DNA of 64,000 bases from Parabacteroides faecalis (GTDB lineage Bacteria > Bacteroidota > Bacteroidia > Bacteroidales > Tannerellaceae). The stretch is taken from NCBI RefSeq assembly GCF_022809355.1, contig NZ_JAKZMM010000015.1, forward strand, positions 25,283 to 89,282, written 5' to 3'. How positions within the stretch are numbered: position 1 is the first letter of the stretch; each line of letters begins with the position of its first letter. A program made the position numbers and the translations under genes. This document shows, one piece after another, positions 1-9,945 of the stretch. A model generated the notes under the pieces. The model was given only the letters and a program-made list of their open reading frames with translations, searched no databases and had not been told where the DNA came from.

Positions 1-120
1 TGCATATACTGTTTCTCCTTGTTCAATGGTATGTTGAAACGTTTTACTTTCCTGTCCGAAGGTGAAGAGACTGGCAAAGCTGAATACACACGTGCATATA
101 ACGGTCTTTAGTCGATTCAT
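1..120 (-). CDS. LysM-domain exported protein (5' part only)
   Basis: The gene starts at an ATG at 120 and runs off the left edge, so only 40 residues are visible. They form a signal peptide (basic MNRLK start, a hydrophobic stretch, likely cleavage after FTFG before QE) followed by HTIEQGETVYA. That last stretch looks like the first strand of a LysM peptidoglycan-binding repeat, where a G-[ED]-T-[VL]-Y/W motif is typical. The product is therefore probably an envelope protein that binds peptidoglycan; the domain that sets its function lies outside the window. It is divergent from the surface-protein gene at 514. A TATCTTTG word (minus strand, 142-149) fits a -7 element. The signal peptide and reading frame are clear; the LysM call rests on about ten residues. 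Confidence 0.6.
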   Translation of the reverse strand, partial: MNRLKTVICTCVFSFASLFTFGQESKTFQHTIEQGETVYA

Positions 121-264
121 TTTTTCATTGTTTAATCGGGACAAAGATAGTGTAAGTCTGCAAAAAAAGCTAATAAAGGCCTTGGGAAACTGCTTAAATC
201 TTATTAAGTAGAACAGAGCGGCTCGAGGGCATGTAGCTGTTCGGTCGTTACAAAGTCTTTTTAG

Positions 265-350
265 CACAGTTGTCGAAAAGCTTTTCCATATCTGTCAAAA
301 AGCTTTAGCACATATATAGTAAAGCTTTAGCACATCTGTCAAAAAATTAA
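265..350. repeat. Tandem array A: four 22-bp units
   Basis: Four successive units begin at 265, 287, 309 and 331, each exactly 22 bp after the last. They share the consensus CACATCTGTCAAAAAGCTTT plus AG, with the AAAGCTTT palindrome inside. The fourth unit decays after CAAAAAATT. The array occupies the 394-bp gap between divergent genes. The same unit recurs at 39277-39360 in the same orientation. Confidence 0.85.
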
Positions 351-513
351 AATCATACGACAAATGAAATAACTTCCCTGCGACTACCAGACTTCTTTAA
401 GCTGTTAGTTTCCTATAAAAAAGGTAAAAAGAGAACGGGAAAGCTGTCCTTCTTGAGGTTAGGAGGGCATTGTATCAGGATTTATTGTAATTTTGGAGTC
501 AATTAGTAAGCGT

Positions 514-1863
514 ATGAAAATGAAAACACTTGGAAAGTGGTGCTGGCTTTTCTTTTTATTGGGAATGATTTTCCCTTTATCAGCAGAAGAATATGTAGTG
601 AAGGGCGGACAAGGTGAACCGATGCTGGCAAAAGAAGAAACATCATTGAAATTGAAAGTTTATGTAGTGAACGGAACAGAAGGCGTTTCTATCAGCTATA
701 CATCAACTTCCTCCAGCCATCAATGGTATCGATATAAGACAAAAAGGTTGGAAGCTGAACCTATTGCCTGTGAACAACAGGGAACAACATCTACGATTAC
801 GCAGGTAGAAGATGGTTATGGTTATTTTGTAGAAGAAGGTCCTTTGTCTTCGTATGTCTGGATCATTGATTACAGCAAGCATCCATTTGAAATAAATAAT
901 CTGGCTGTTTCGGACGACAGTGATCCTTGTTCGGGCGTTATCTTGACGGGTAATTACAAGATGGATAATCTGACCTATTCGGATCCGACAAGTGGTATCA
1001 ACCGTCAGTTGAACAGAGAATTTGAAGTCTCTTATGAATCCTTGGAATGGGATGAAGAAGCGAAGGTTCTCAATTCGGTGGAAAAGGTAAAGAAGCTGGA
1101 AGGAAATCCGTTCCAACAGTTGATTGATTCGGTTTATGCGGATACGAATTTCACGCTGACGGGTGATCAGTTTGCTTCTCATTTTGGTAAACCTCAATCG
1201 GCTACTACCGATTTTTATGAAACATCTTCTGTACTGTTGCAGGCCGATACAACCGTATTCCTGGAGGCAGCCGAGAATATGACAGCCACCTCTGAAGCGC
1301 TTTCAGCTCCGGTAACGATTCGTTTCACGGCTTATGCCAACGAACCGGTAGCTTCGTTGTATATCTGGAAAATCTATAAGACGGAAGAAGGAGCTGATAA
1401 TGCCTTGATTCGTTTTACCGAACCCGAAGTGGAATATACATTTTCTGAGTATGGAAAATATACGGCTGAAGTGGAAGTAAGCGACCGGACTGGTAAATGT
1501 TATGCTTCTTATCCCTTTGAAATAGAAGTGGCCGAATCTTTTTTGGATGTGCCCAATGCCTTTTCTCCGGGAACAACACCCGGCGTTAACGATGAATTTC
1601 GAGTGGCCTATAAATCGTTGGTTAAGTTCTCCTGCTGGATCTTCAACCGTTGGGGGCAGCAGATTTACCATTGGACGAATCCAGCGGAAGGCTGGGATGG
1701 GAAAAAAGGAGGAAAGTATGTAGCGCCCGGTGTTTATTTCTATGTGATAGAAGCCGAAGGTTCGGATGGAATTAAATACAAGAAAAAAGGAGATATAAAT
1801 ATCTTGCGTCCGAAGAAAGAACGTAACTTTGAATCTTCGGGAAGCGGAAGTACGGAAATGTAG
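514..1863 (+). CDS. Surface protein with T9SS type B (gliding-motility-associated) C-terminal domain
   Basis: The protein has an N-terminal signal peptide (WCWLFFLLGMIFPLSAEE), a largely beta-rich middle of about 330 residues and a C-terminal domain of about 90 residues. The C-terminus carries the hallmark words of the gliding-motility-associated/type IX secretion sorting domain: VPNAFSPG near its start, then IFNRWGQQIY, GWDGK and APGVYFYVIEA. The middle contains a PKD-like stretch (YTFSEYGKYTAEVEV). Proteins of this class cross the outer membrane by T9SS; what this one does at the surface is not evident. The frame is open from a TTG at 493, but a TAATTTTG promoter-like word at 488-495 covers that codon, so the ATG at 514 (or 520) is the better start. 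The next gene begins 20 bp downstream, so the two are probably co-transcribed. Confidence 0.75.
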   Translation: MKMKTLGKWCWLFFLLGMIFPLSAEEYVVKGGQGEPMLAKEETSLKLKVYVVNGTEGVSISYTSTSSSHQWYRYKTKRLEAEPIACEQQGTTSTITQVEDGYGYFVEEGPLSSYVWIIDYSKHPFEINNLAVSDDSDPCSGVILTGNYKMDNLTYSDPTSGINRQLNREFEVSYESLEWDEEAKVLNSVEKVKKLEGNPFQQLIDSVYADTNFTLTGDQFASHFGKPQSATTDFYETSSVLLQADTTVFLEAAENMTATSEALSAPVTIRFTAYANEPVASLYIWKIYKTEEGADNALIRFTEPEVEYTFSEYGKYTAEVEVSDRTGKCYASYPFEIEVAESFLDVPNAFSPGTTPGVNDEFRVAYKSLVKFSCWIFNRWGQQIYHWTNPAEGWDGKKGGKYVAPGVYFYVIEAEGSDGIKYKKKGDINILRPKKERNFESSGSGSTEM

Positions 1864-1882
1864 AACTTATTATTCAATAAAG

Positions 1883-2845
1883 ATGAAAACAAAGATAATG
1901 TCAGTACTAGCGGTGTGCCTGTTGTTTTTCTTTGCCTGCATATCGGTTTGTTCGGATGATTCAGCAACGATTAAGCGAGAAAAGCCAGTGGTTCCGTCCA
2001 TGATTATGACGCCAGAAATACCGGATCAGATTGACTTTTGTGGTCAGTCCATCGATTTGACACGTTATAATATGCACGAAGGAATTGATCGGGAATTGTC
2101 GTCTTTCTGCTATTTGCACGCAACTACCATGTTAAACTTCAAGCGGGCAAATCGTTATTTCCCGATCATTGAACCTATTTTGAAAGAATATGGAGTTCCG
2201 ACAGACTTTAAATACCTGGCTGTCATAGAAAGTAACTTGGATCCTCGGGTGAAGTCGCCGGCTCGTGCCGTCGGTATGTGGCAGTTTATGGAAGGAACAG
2301 CCAGAGATTATGGATTGACAATAACGACTACTGTGGATGAACGTAGCCATGTAGAGAAATCGACCATAGCTGCTTGTAAATACCTGAAGGACGCTTATGC
2401 CAAATATGGTGATTGGGTAGCTGTTGCTTCTTCCTATAATGCAGGAATGGGACGAATATCGGGAGAATTGAGTAAACAGGATGTGGAAAGTTCATTGGAT
2501 TTATGGCTGGTTGAAGAGACAACACGCTATGTCTATCGGATACTGGCTATCAAATTGATTTTCGAGAATCCTTATAGATATGGCTTTGTTTTACGTGAGC
2601 GGGATTTATATAAGCCGATAAACTGTAAATCGGTAGAAGTTTCTTCTGATATTCCGGATCTGGCATCCTTTGCCAAGAATCAGGGCATAACGTATGCTGA
2701 TCTGAAGCGGTTTAATCCTTGGTTAAGAGATCGGAAACTCGTGACAGCCGGAAAGACATATGAGCTGTTGATTCCTCAGGTAAATGATATGTTTTACAAG
2801 ACTCCTAACGAGAAAGTTTACAACCGAAACTGGCTGGCTGAATAA
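1883..2845 (+). CDS. Lytic transglycosylase (SLT/MltD-like) exported protein
   Basis: A peptidoglycan-cleaving lysozyme-like enzyme. After a signal peptide (MSVLAVCLLFFFACISVC) come the classic SLT-domain words: YLAVIESNLDPRVKSPARAVGMWQFM with the catalytic Glu in IESN, then DERSHVEKSTIAACKYL and VAVASSYNAGMGRI. The C-terminal part (about residues 240-310) contains DLASFAKNQGITYADLKRFNPWL, which resembles a LysM-type repeat as in MltD. LFFFAC may be a lipobox, making it an outer-membrane lipoprotein. The ATG at 1883 is chosen because the longer frame from 1829 overlaps the preceding gene and hides the signal peptide. It lies 20 bp after the T9SS-sorted protein, so wall remodelling and surface assembly may be coupled; that link is inference. 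Confidence 0.85.
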   Translation: MKTKIMSVLAVCLLFFFACISVCSDDSATIKREKPVVPSMIMTPEIPDQIDFCGQSIDLTRYNMHEGIDRELSSFCYLHATTMLNFKRANRYFPIIEPILKEYGVPTDFKYLAVIESNLDPRVKSPARAVGMWQFMEGTARDYGLTITTTVDERSHVEKSTIAACKYLKDAYAKYGDWVAVASSYNAGMGRISGELSKQDVESSLDLWLVEETTRYVYRILAIKLIFENPYRYGFVLRERDLYKPINCKSVEVSSDIPDLASFAKNQGITYADLKRFNPWLRDRKLVTAGKTYELLIPQVNDMFYKTPNEKVYNRNWLAE

Positions 2846-2920
2846 AAATAGGAATCTTGTAAGCAATAGATTATTAATTGTTGGCTGAAAAAGCTAACTT
2901 TGTAGAAATTTTTAAGTAGC

Positions 2921-3796
2921 ATGATACAATCAATGACAGGTTTCGGTAAGGTTACTGCCGAATTGCCTACCAAAAAAGTAACCGTAGAGATTAAGGCGCT
3001 TAATAGCAAACAACTGGATTTGTCAACACGTATTCCTTCTATTTATAAAGATAAGGAAATGCAAATCCGCAGTCGGTTGTTGCAGACTCTTGAACGTGGA
3101 AAAGTTGATTTTGCTATTTATATAGAATATATAGGAAAGGATGCTTCATCGCAGATAAATCAAGAGGCAGTGATGTCTTATTTTGCTCAGTTGAAAGAAT
3201 TGTCTGATAAATTAGGAATCAATGTTCCTTCAAGCTGGAATGAATTGCAGTTGCTGCTGAGAATGCCGGATGTGATCAAGACAGATCCGGTAGAAGCAGA
3301 CGAAGAAGAATGGAATGTTGTAAGCAAGACAATTGATGAGGCTATTCAGCATTTGTGTGATTTCCGTATTCAGGAAGGAGCCATGTTGCAGAATTTGTTT
3401 GTCCAGAAGGTATCGAATATTGCAGCTTTGCTGAAAGATGTCGAACCGTACGAGAAAGAACGGATTGAGAAGATTAAAGCTCGTATATTGGACAATCTGG
3501 AGAAGTTGGCTGTCGATTATGATAAGAATCGTTTTGAGCAGGAAATGATTTACTACATCGAAAAGTTGGATGTCAATGAAGAAAAGAACCGACTGGATAA
3601 TCATTTGAAGTATTTTCTTGAAACGATGGAAACCGGACATGGTCAGGGTAAGAAACTTGGATTTATCGCTCAGGAAATGGGTCGCGAAATAAATACACTG
3701 GGCTCAAAGAGTAATCATGCGGATATGCAGAAAATAGTTGTTCGCATGAAAGATGAATTGGAGCAGATAAAAGAACAGGTGTTGAATGTCTTATAA
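2921..3796 (+). CDS. yicC: YicC/YloC family endoribonuclease
   Basis: This 291-residue protein matches the YicC family throughout. It begins with the diagnostic IQSMTGFGKV and contains VEIKALNSKQLDLSTRIP. It ends with LDNHLKYFLETM, GKKLGFIAQEMGREINTLGSKSN and a helical tail. Family members form ring-shaped endoribonucleases acting on some mRNAs and small RNAs. The gene is followed 15 bp later by guanylate kinase, a pairing common across bacteria. TAACTTTG at 2895-2902 is a good -7 element, though I see no matching upstream element at the right distance. Start at the ATG at 2921 agrees with the family N-terminus. Confidence 0.95.
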   Translation: MIQSMTGFGKVTAELPTKKVTVEIKALNSKQLDLSTRIPSIYKDKEMQIRSRLLQTLERGKVDFAIYIEYIGKDASSQINQEAVMSYFAQLKELSDKLGINVPSSWNELQLLLRMPDVIKTDPVEADEEEWNVVSKTIDEAIQHLCDFRIQEGAMLQNLFVQKVSNIAALLKDVEPYEKERIEKIKARILDNLEKLAVDYDKNRFEQEMIYYIEKLDVNEEKNRLDNHLKYFLETMETGHGQGKKLGFIAQEMGREINTLGSKSNHADMQKIVVRMKDELEQIKEQVLNVL

Positions 3797-3811
3797 GTAA
3801 AAGGATAGAGA

Positions 3812-4381
3812 ATGGCAGGAAAATTAATTATATTTTCGGCACCGTCCGGATCTGGAAAGTCAACCATCATTAATTATTTGCTGACACAGAATCTGCGACT
3901 TCGCTTTTCTATTTCAGCAACCAGTCGTGCACCGCGTGGAACAGAGAAAAATGGAGTGGAATATTATTTCCTTTCTCCGGAAGAGTTTCGTGCCCGCATC
4001 GCTGCCGGTGATTTTCTGGAATATGAAGAAGTATATACAGACAAGTTCTATGGAACCTTGAAAAGTGAAGTTGAAAGAATTCTGGCGGAAGGCGATAATG
4101 TGATTTTTGATGTGGATGTAGTGGGCGGCTGTAATATCAAGAAGTATTATGGCGACCGGGCTTTGTCGATGTTTATTCAGCCACCAAGTATCGAAGAATT
4201 GCGTCGCCGTCTGGTAGGTCGTGCAACAGATGCGCCGGAAGTGATTGAAAGCCGGATTGCAAAAGCATCGTATGAATTAGGTTTCGCATCCAAGTTCGAC
4301 GTGGTCATCGTTAATGATGATTTGGAAAAGGCAAAAGCAGAAGCTTTGCAAGTCATAGAAAATTTTATCAAGGATAAATGA
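3812..4381 (+). CDS. gmk: Guanylate kinase
   Basis: Phosphorylates GMP to GDP with ATP in the cytoplasm, supplying GTP and dGTP. The P-loop SAPSGSGKST sits at residues 7-16, followed by the GMP-binding SATSRAPRGTEKNGVEYYFL region, EYEEVYTDKFYGT, and the VDVVGGCNIK and VGRATDAPEVIESRI segments. At 189 residues it is the usual size. It lies 15 bp after yicC and its stop overlaps the ATG of the small membrane protein at 4378 (ATGA), so translation is probably coupled along yicC-gmk-4378-nadD. Confidence 0.97.
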   Translation: MAGKLIIFSAPSGSGKSTIINYLLTQNLRLRFSISATSRAPRGTEKNGVEYYFLSPEEFRARIAAGDFLEYEEVYTDKFYGTLKSEVERILAEGDNVIFDVDVVGGCNIKKYYGDRALSMFIQPPSIEELRRRLVGRATDAPEVIESRIAKASYELGFASKFDVVIVNDDLEKAKAEALQVIENFIKDK

Positions 4382-4566
4382 ACGAACGGAATTTATCGAA
4401 GAAATGGCTTTACGGATTTATTGTAATAGCCATAGCCGCATTAGGTGTATTAGGCTGGGCCTTTGTTAAACAGGATGTAACCGTCATGGTTGCAACAGGA
4501 CTGGTCGTTGGTGTACAAGTGATGAATATTATACAATGGGTTCAGAATCATTCCAGAAAAAAATAG
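4378..4566 (+). CDS. Small single- or double-span membrane protein between gmk and nadD
   Basis: A 62-residue protein with one clear hydrophobic helix ([20 protein letters not shown], about residues 10-29) and a second less hydrophobic stretch ([20 protein letters not shown]). The tail is basic (NHSRKK). Its ATG overlaps the gmk stop by 4 bp and its end overlaps the nadD start by 31 bp. Such tight packing at both ends argues for a real, translationally coupled gene rather than chance. I do not recognise the family and propose no function. Confidence 0.6.
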   Translation: MNERNLSKKWLYGFIVIAIAALGVLGWAFVKQDVTVMVATGLVVGVQVMNIIQWVQNHSRKK

Positions 4567-5138
4567 GAATTTATTCCGGCTCCTTTAATCCGATTCACAT
4601 CGGTCATTTAGCTTTGGCTAATTGGCTGTGTGAATTTACGGATCTTGATGAGGTGTGGTTTATGGTAACACCTCATAATCCTTTCAAAGAAAGAACCGAT
4701 TTGATAGATGATCAGCTTCGCTTGGAGATGGTTGAAAAGGCCATAGCCGGCTATCCTAAGTTCAGGGTTTGTGATTTGGAATTCCATTTACCCAAACCTT
4801 CTTATACTATTTCTACGTTAAAGGCATTAAAGGATTTATATCCTTCTTTGTCTTTCTCCTTGATTATGGGAGCCGACAATTGGAATAAGTTTGACCGGTG
4901 GAAAGACTATCAGGAAATTTTATCTGTGTGCGAGTTGATTGTTTATCCGCGTAAGGGAAGTAGCTCACTGGTAGATACCAAACAGTTTCCACAAGTACAT
5001 GTAGTGGATGCTCCCGAAATAGAACTTTCTTCTACTTTTATCCGACAAGCTTTGCGCGATAAGAAAGATGTTCGCTTTTTTATTCCAGAACCCATCCGAG
5101 AGCTGTTAGATAAAGCCTTTATTAATTCCGAAAAATAA
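4536..5138 (+). CDS. nadD: Nicotinate-nucleotide adenylyltransferase
   Basis: Transfers AMP from ATP to nicotinate mononucleotide, giving deamido-NAD in NAD synthesis. The nucleotidyltransferase signature [15 protein letters not shown] (HIGH-type motif) is at residues 11-25. It is followed by the NadD-type VTPHNPFKE and [16 protein letters not shown]. The C-terminal SSTFIRQAL motif (ISSTxIR class) is present. The gene overlaps the small membrane-protein ORF by 31 bp; the ATG at 4536 is the only start preserving the full Rossmann fold with a short leader. A strong hairpin follows the stop. pncB elsewhere in the window acts one step earlier in the same pathway. Confidence 0.95.
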   Translation: MGSESFQKKIGIYSGSFNPIHIGHLALANWLCEFTDLDEVWFMVTPHNPFKERTDLIDDQLRLEMVEKAIAGYPKFRVCDLEFHLPKPSYTISTLKALKDLYPSLSFSLIMGADNWNKFDRWKDYQEILSVCELIVYPRKGSSSLVDTKQFPQVHVVDAPEIELSSTFIRQALRDKKDVRFFIPEPIRELLDKAFINSEK

Positions 5139-5182
5139 AAGAATAAGCTGCTTTTTACTTTGGCATGCAGCCTTTCAAATAA

Positions 5183-5229
5183 AATATCCGGCAGAGAGTT
5201 TTTCAGTTATATTCTCTGCCGGATATAAA
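5183..5229. terminator. Bidirectional terminator between nadD and the GH3 gene
   Basis: A 14-15 bp stem (ATATCCGGCAGAGA pairing with TCTCTGCCGGATAT) encloses a 15-20 nt loop, with A-runs on the left and right flanks. It separates two convergent genes, so it can serve both. Confidence 0.85.
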
Positions 5230-5237
5230 AACAATGT

Positions 5238-7844
5238 TTATTCAATTGTCAGTGTCAGACTCTTCAAATCTTTATCGGCTGATGAAGGACCATAAAGAAT
5301 TTCGTATTTTCCTGGGCGAACTTCCATGGTTTGTGTTTCATCATTGAAAGACCAGAAGGCTTTCGGTGTCAATTCGAAGCTGATGGTTTGTGTTTCTCCC
5401 GCAGCGATATGAGTACGTTTGAATCCTTGCAAGCTCTTTAGCGGTCCTTTCGGATCATTAGAATTCTTTATGTAAAGCTGGGCAACTTCGTCTCCATCTA
5501 TTTTACCTGTGTTCTGAATATCTAAAGTAACAGTCAGGTTTTCATTTGCATTGATCTTGTCCTTTGATAACTTAGCATTCTTGTAGGCAAATGAAGTATA
5601 GCTTAATCCGTAACCGAATGGATAAAGCGGAGTTTCGGTCATATACCGGTAAGTACGTCCCTGCATGTTATAGTCTTCGAAGTCAGGCAACTGATCGATG
5701 GATTTATAGAATGTAACAGGAAGACGTCCTGCCGGATTATAATCACCAAACAAAACATCAGCTACCGCAGTACCGGCTTCCTGACCGCCGTACCAGGCAT
5801 TCAGGATAGCATCCAGATTTTCGTTCTCCCAATTCAAAGCTAAGGCACTTCCTGTGCAGACAACATAGACAATAGGCTTGCCTGTTGCTTTCAAGGCTTT
5901 TACCATTTCTTTCTGTACAGTCGGGATTTCGATATTCAGGCGGTCGCCTTTCTTGAAGCCTTCAGCATCCACCGGCATTTCTTCGCCTTCAAGTCTTGGA
6001 GATATTCCTCCGACAAAGATGATAACGTCGGCATCCTTCACTTCGTTGGCTGTTGCCTGATAATCTACCGGAGTACGAACGGCTATGGAGAAATTCAAAT
6101 CAGCCGATCCTTTCGCTTGCATGTATTCGATTTTGATCGGATATTTCTTTCCTTCTTCTGCTTTTAAGGTATATTTTTGAGTACTACCGTATTCGTTTGT
6201 CCAGCTTTCAGCTACTTTTTCTTCTCCGATGAAGAGACGGAAACCATCATTTCCGGAAATAGTAAATTCAATGTCACCACTCTGCGGTGAAGTGAATTCG
6301 CCGGTGAAACGTGCCGAAAAGTCTGTTAAGTTAACATTGGGTGCAAATTGTGTATTTCCACCTGTTGTGTAATGCAGTTCTTTTGCCAGTCCGGAATAAA
6401 CGGGTTCTCCTTTAAATTCTGTATTGTTGAAGAATTCGGATTTCAATCCGTTACCTTTTTCGGAAGTAACACATTGTCCTAAATCTTTCATCAGGAAGTT
6501 TTCAGTATGATTACAACCTAATGTATAAATAACTTCTGTATTGGGCACCTTGGCTTTGATACCATCCAATATTGTTACTGTATGAGTCGGGAAACCATTA
6601 TAGTTGGCCCACAACATAGTTGAATCGGCTGCATTAGGACCAACAACGGCTATTTTCTTCAATTCTTTGCTCAAAGGCAGGATCTGATTCTTGTTCTTGA
6701 GTAGAACCATACTTTGACGAGCCATATCGAGAGCCTTGGCTACGTGTTCAGGACTTTCTACTACGCTGTAAGGTATGTTAGAGAAAGGAGCACGGTCGTC
6801 CGGATCAAACATACCTAATTCCATGCGGGCTCTGAACAGACGGCGAAGCGAAACGTCTAAATCAGATTCTTTAATCTTTCCGTCCTGAATAGCTTTTAAA
6901 AGGGCATGATAACTGCCGCCACATTCCAAATCGGTTCCGCTTAAAACAGCATCAGCTGAAGCGCTTTCTGCATCGGGATGTGTTTCGTGGCGGGGTGTAT
7001 TTTTATCTTTCTGCCAGAAATCGTCGATTGCTCCACAGTCGGATAAAATAATTTCATCGTATCCCCACGTGTTCCGAAGGATATCTATCAATAACTTATC
7101 ACTACTGCAACACGGTTTTCCTTCGAAACGGTTGTAAGCACACATGACTTCCTGTACATTCGCTTCTTCTACCAAAGCTTCGAAAGCCGGAAGATAAGTG
7201 GTCCATAAATCGCGGGGAGAGACTTCTGCATTGTATTCATGTCGGTTCCATTCGGGACCACTATGTACGGCATAATGCTTGGCACAGGCATGTGTTTTGA
7301 AGTATTTCGGATCGTTACCCTGTAAACCTTTTACTACGGCAACACCCATGCGTGAAGTCAGATACGGATCTTCTCCGTACGTTTCCATACCACGTCCCCA
7401 ACGAGGATCACGGAATATATTGATATTCGGTGTCCAGAATGTCAATCCTTTGTATCTGTCGTATTCTTTGTCCTTTTGATACTGATGATATTTAGCTCGT
7501 GCTTCATCGCTGACAATATTGAACGTCTCATAGACATCTTCATCGTTGAAAGTTGCAGCTAAAGCGATTGCCTGAGGGAAAACAGTGGCTCTTCCGGCGC
7601 GTGCCACACCATGCAAAGCCTCGTTCCACCAATCGTATGGAGGAATATTCAACCGTTCGATAGCTGGTGTCTGATTCATCATTTGTCCTACTTTCTCTTC
7701 CGGAGTCAGTCTGTTTAACAAATCGTCCACACGTTCTTCAATCGGGAGATCCGGATTTTGGAACGGATAATTCTGCTTCTTTTCCGAGCAGGATGTTACT
7801 GTAAGTACTGCAAGGGCAGTAAAGGTTAAGTGTTTTATTTTCAT
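5238..7844 (-). CDS. Glycoside hydrolase family 3 lipoprotein with PA14 insertion (beta-xylosidase/beta-glucosidase-like)
   Basis: An 868-residue exo-glycosidase removing beta-linked sugars from oligosaccharide ends. A lipoprotein signal (LAVLTVTSCSE) anchors it in the envelope. The GH3 N-domain runs from LPIEERVDDLLNRLT, through YDWWNEALHGVAR and RDPRWGRGMETYGEDP. The SDCGA motif carries the nucleophile Asp at about residue 269. The C-domain contains a PA14 insert (about residues 465-600, SEFFNNTEFKG to FRLFIGEEKV), followed by GQEAGTAVADVLFGDYNPAGRLP and a terminal fibronectin-III-like domain. WWNEALHGVAR is typical of the xylosidase/arabinosidase-like branch, but substrate cannot be fixed from sequence. 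The ATG at 7844 is preferred over an upstream start at 7913, because that extension would contain the promoter and bury the signal peptide. No SusC/SusD neighbours are present. Confidence 0.9.
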   Translation of the reverse strand: MKIKHLTFTALAVLTVTSCSEKKQNYPFQNPDLPIEERVDDLLNRLTPEEKVGQMMNQTPAIERLNIPPYDWWNEALHGVARAGRATVFPQAIALAATFNDEDVYETFNIVSDEARAKYHQYQKDKEYDRYKGLTFWTPNINIFRDPRWGRGMETYGEDPYLTSRMGVAVVKGLQGNDPKYFKTHACAKHYAVHSGPEWNRHEYNAEVSPRDLWTTYLPAFEALVEEANVQEVMCAYNRFEGKPCCSSDKLLIDILRNTWGYDEIILSDCGAIDDFWQKDKNTPRHETHPDAESASADAVLSGTDLECGGSYHALLKAIQDGKIKESDLDVSLRRLFRARMELGMFDPDDRAPFSNIPYSVVESPEHVAKALDMARQSMVLLKNKNQILPLSKELKKIAVVGPNAADSTMLWANYNGFPTHTVTILDGIKAKVPNTEVIYTLGCNHTENFLMKDLGQCVTSEKGNGLKSEFFNNTEFKGEPVYSGLAKELHYTTGGNTQFAPNVNLTDFSARFTGEFTSPQSGDIEFTISGNDGFRLFIGEEKVAESWTNEYGSTQKYTLKAEEGKKYPIKIEYMQAKGSADLNFSIAVRTPVDYQATANEVKDADVIIFVGGISPRLEGEEMPVDAEGFKKGDRLNIEIPTVQKEMVKALKATGKPIVYVVCTGSALALNWENENLDAILNAWYGGQEAGTAVADVLFGDYNPAGRLPVTFYKSIDQLPDFEDYNMQGRTYRYMTETPLYPFGYGLSYTSFAYKNAKLSKDKINANENLTVTLDIQNTGKIDGDEVAQLYIKNSNDPKGPLKSLQGFKRTHIAAGETQTISFELTPKAFWSFNDETQTMEVRPGKYEILYGPSSADKDLKSLTLTIE

Positions 7845-7883
7845 GTTATAAGATATTTGTAGAAAATACATAAAGTTATTCTG

Positions 7884-7914
7884 CAAACGTACTATTTTTA
7901 TTTCTTTTTTCAAA
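7884..7914 (-). promoter_or_regulatory. Promoter of the GH3 gene
   Basis: On the minus strand TTTG (7914-7911) is followed after 19 bp by TACGTTTG (7891-7884), matching the Bacteroidales primary-sigma consensus TTTG-N19/21-TAnnTTTG. It lies about 40 bp upstream of the chosen ATG. Confidence 0.7.
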
Positions 7915-8126
7915 ATAAAAGAACAAGTTTGTAATGTTTTGATAGAGGATTAAGGCGAGAATAGTACATAATGATTATCATCAGAAATTGGAACATCAAC
8001 TTTGGGGAAATCAGTAATAATGGTATGAACTTCCTTTTTATGGTTACTTTTAATCGTAAGTTGCTTCCTATTTTTGCATTGTAAGAAATCAGAGTTGATG
8101 AATAAAAGAAATGGATGTTCATGTAA

Positions 8127-9248
<1,122 letters not shown>

Positions 9249-9339
9249 GATACAAGGAGAATAGAAAATGATTATCTTTAAATGATCCAATAAAGGATTG
9301 GATTAGCTTATTGGGAACAGTAACTTATATTTAATAGAA

Positions 9340-9903
9340 ATGATTATGAACAAAATTTTAGTATCACTTTCAGTGCTTTGTATGGCATGTTTTTCTGTCA
9401 GTGCACAACAAAAAAACAGTAATATGGAAAAAACAAATATTTTAGTAGCTTATTTCTCGGCAACGGGCACAACGGCCAAAGTTGCTCATCGCATTGCGGA
9501 GATTTCAAAAGGGGATATTTATGAAATAACTCCGGAACAATCTTATACGAAAGCTGATTTGGATTGGCATAATCAAAAGTCGCGAAGTTCTTTGGAAATG
9601 AATGATGCGAAATCTCGTCCGGCATTAAAAGGACAAAAAGAGAATATGCAGGATTATGACACGGTCTTTATCGGTTATCCGATTTGGTGGGATCAGGCTC
9701 CACGGATCATCAATACATTTATTGAAAGTCACCATTTGGAAGGTAAGAAATTGATTCCTTTTGCTACTTCTGGCAGTAGCGAAATTGGTAACAGTGTAAA
9801 TACGTTAAAGAAAACTTATCCTGATTTGGAATGGGAAAGCGGGCGTCTGATGAATAACGTCAGTCCGAAAGCTCTTCAAAGTTGGGTGGACAGTTTTAAA
9901 TAA
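9340..9903 (+). CDS. Exported flavodoxin
   Basis: A flavodoxin-like FMN protein preceded by a signal peptide (MNKILVSLSVLCMACFSVSAQQ). The FMN phosphate loop FSATGTTAKVA lies just after KTNILVAY, and the second loop is YPIWWDQAPRIINTF, typical of the Bacteroidales Flavodoxin_4-like group. The C-terminal part (FATSGSSEIGNSVNTLKK) completes the fold. Export is unusual for an electron carrier that normally works in the cytoplasm. CMAC could be a lipobox, but SPI cleavage after VSA fits better. An ATG at 9346 is an equally good start. It follows the Tat-type aldo/keto reductase by 91 bp and may share its role. Confidence 0.87.
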   Translation: MIMNKILVSLSVLCMACFSVSAQQKNSNMEKTNILVAYFSATGTTAKVAHRIAEISKGDIYEITPEQSYTKADLDWHNQKSRSSLEMNDAKSRPALKGQKENMQDYDTVFIGYPIWWDQAPRIINTFIESHHLEGKKLIPFATSGSSEIGNSVNTLKKTYPDLEWESGRLMNNVSPKALQSWVDSFK

Positions 9904-9945
9904 CGGATCTGTTATAGATAGGATTGTAATGTATTATCATAATGT

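Noticed and set aside
265..350. CRISPR array
   Set aside because: The units are contiguous 22-mers without unique spacers, and no cas gene is present. The same holds for the other arrays.
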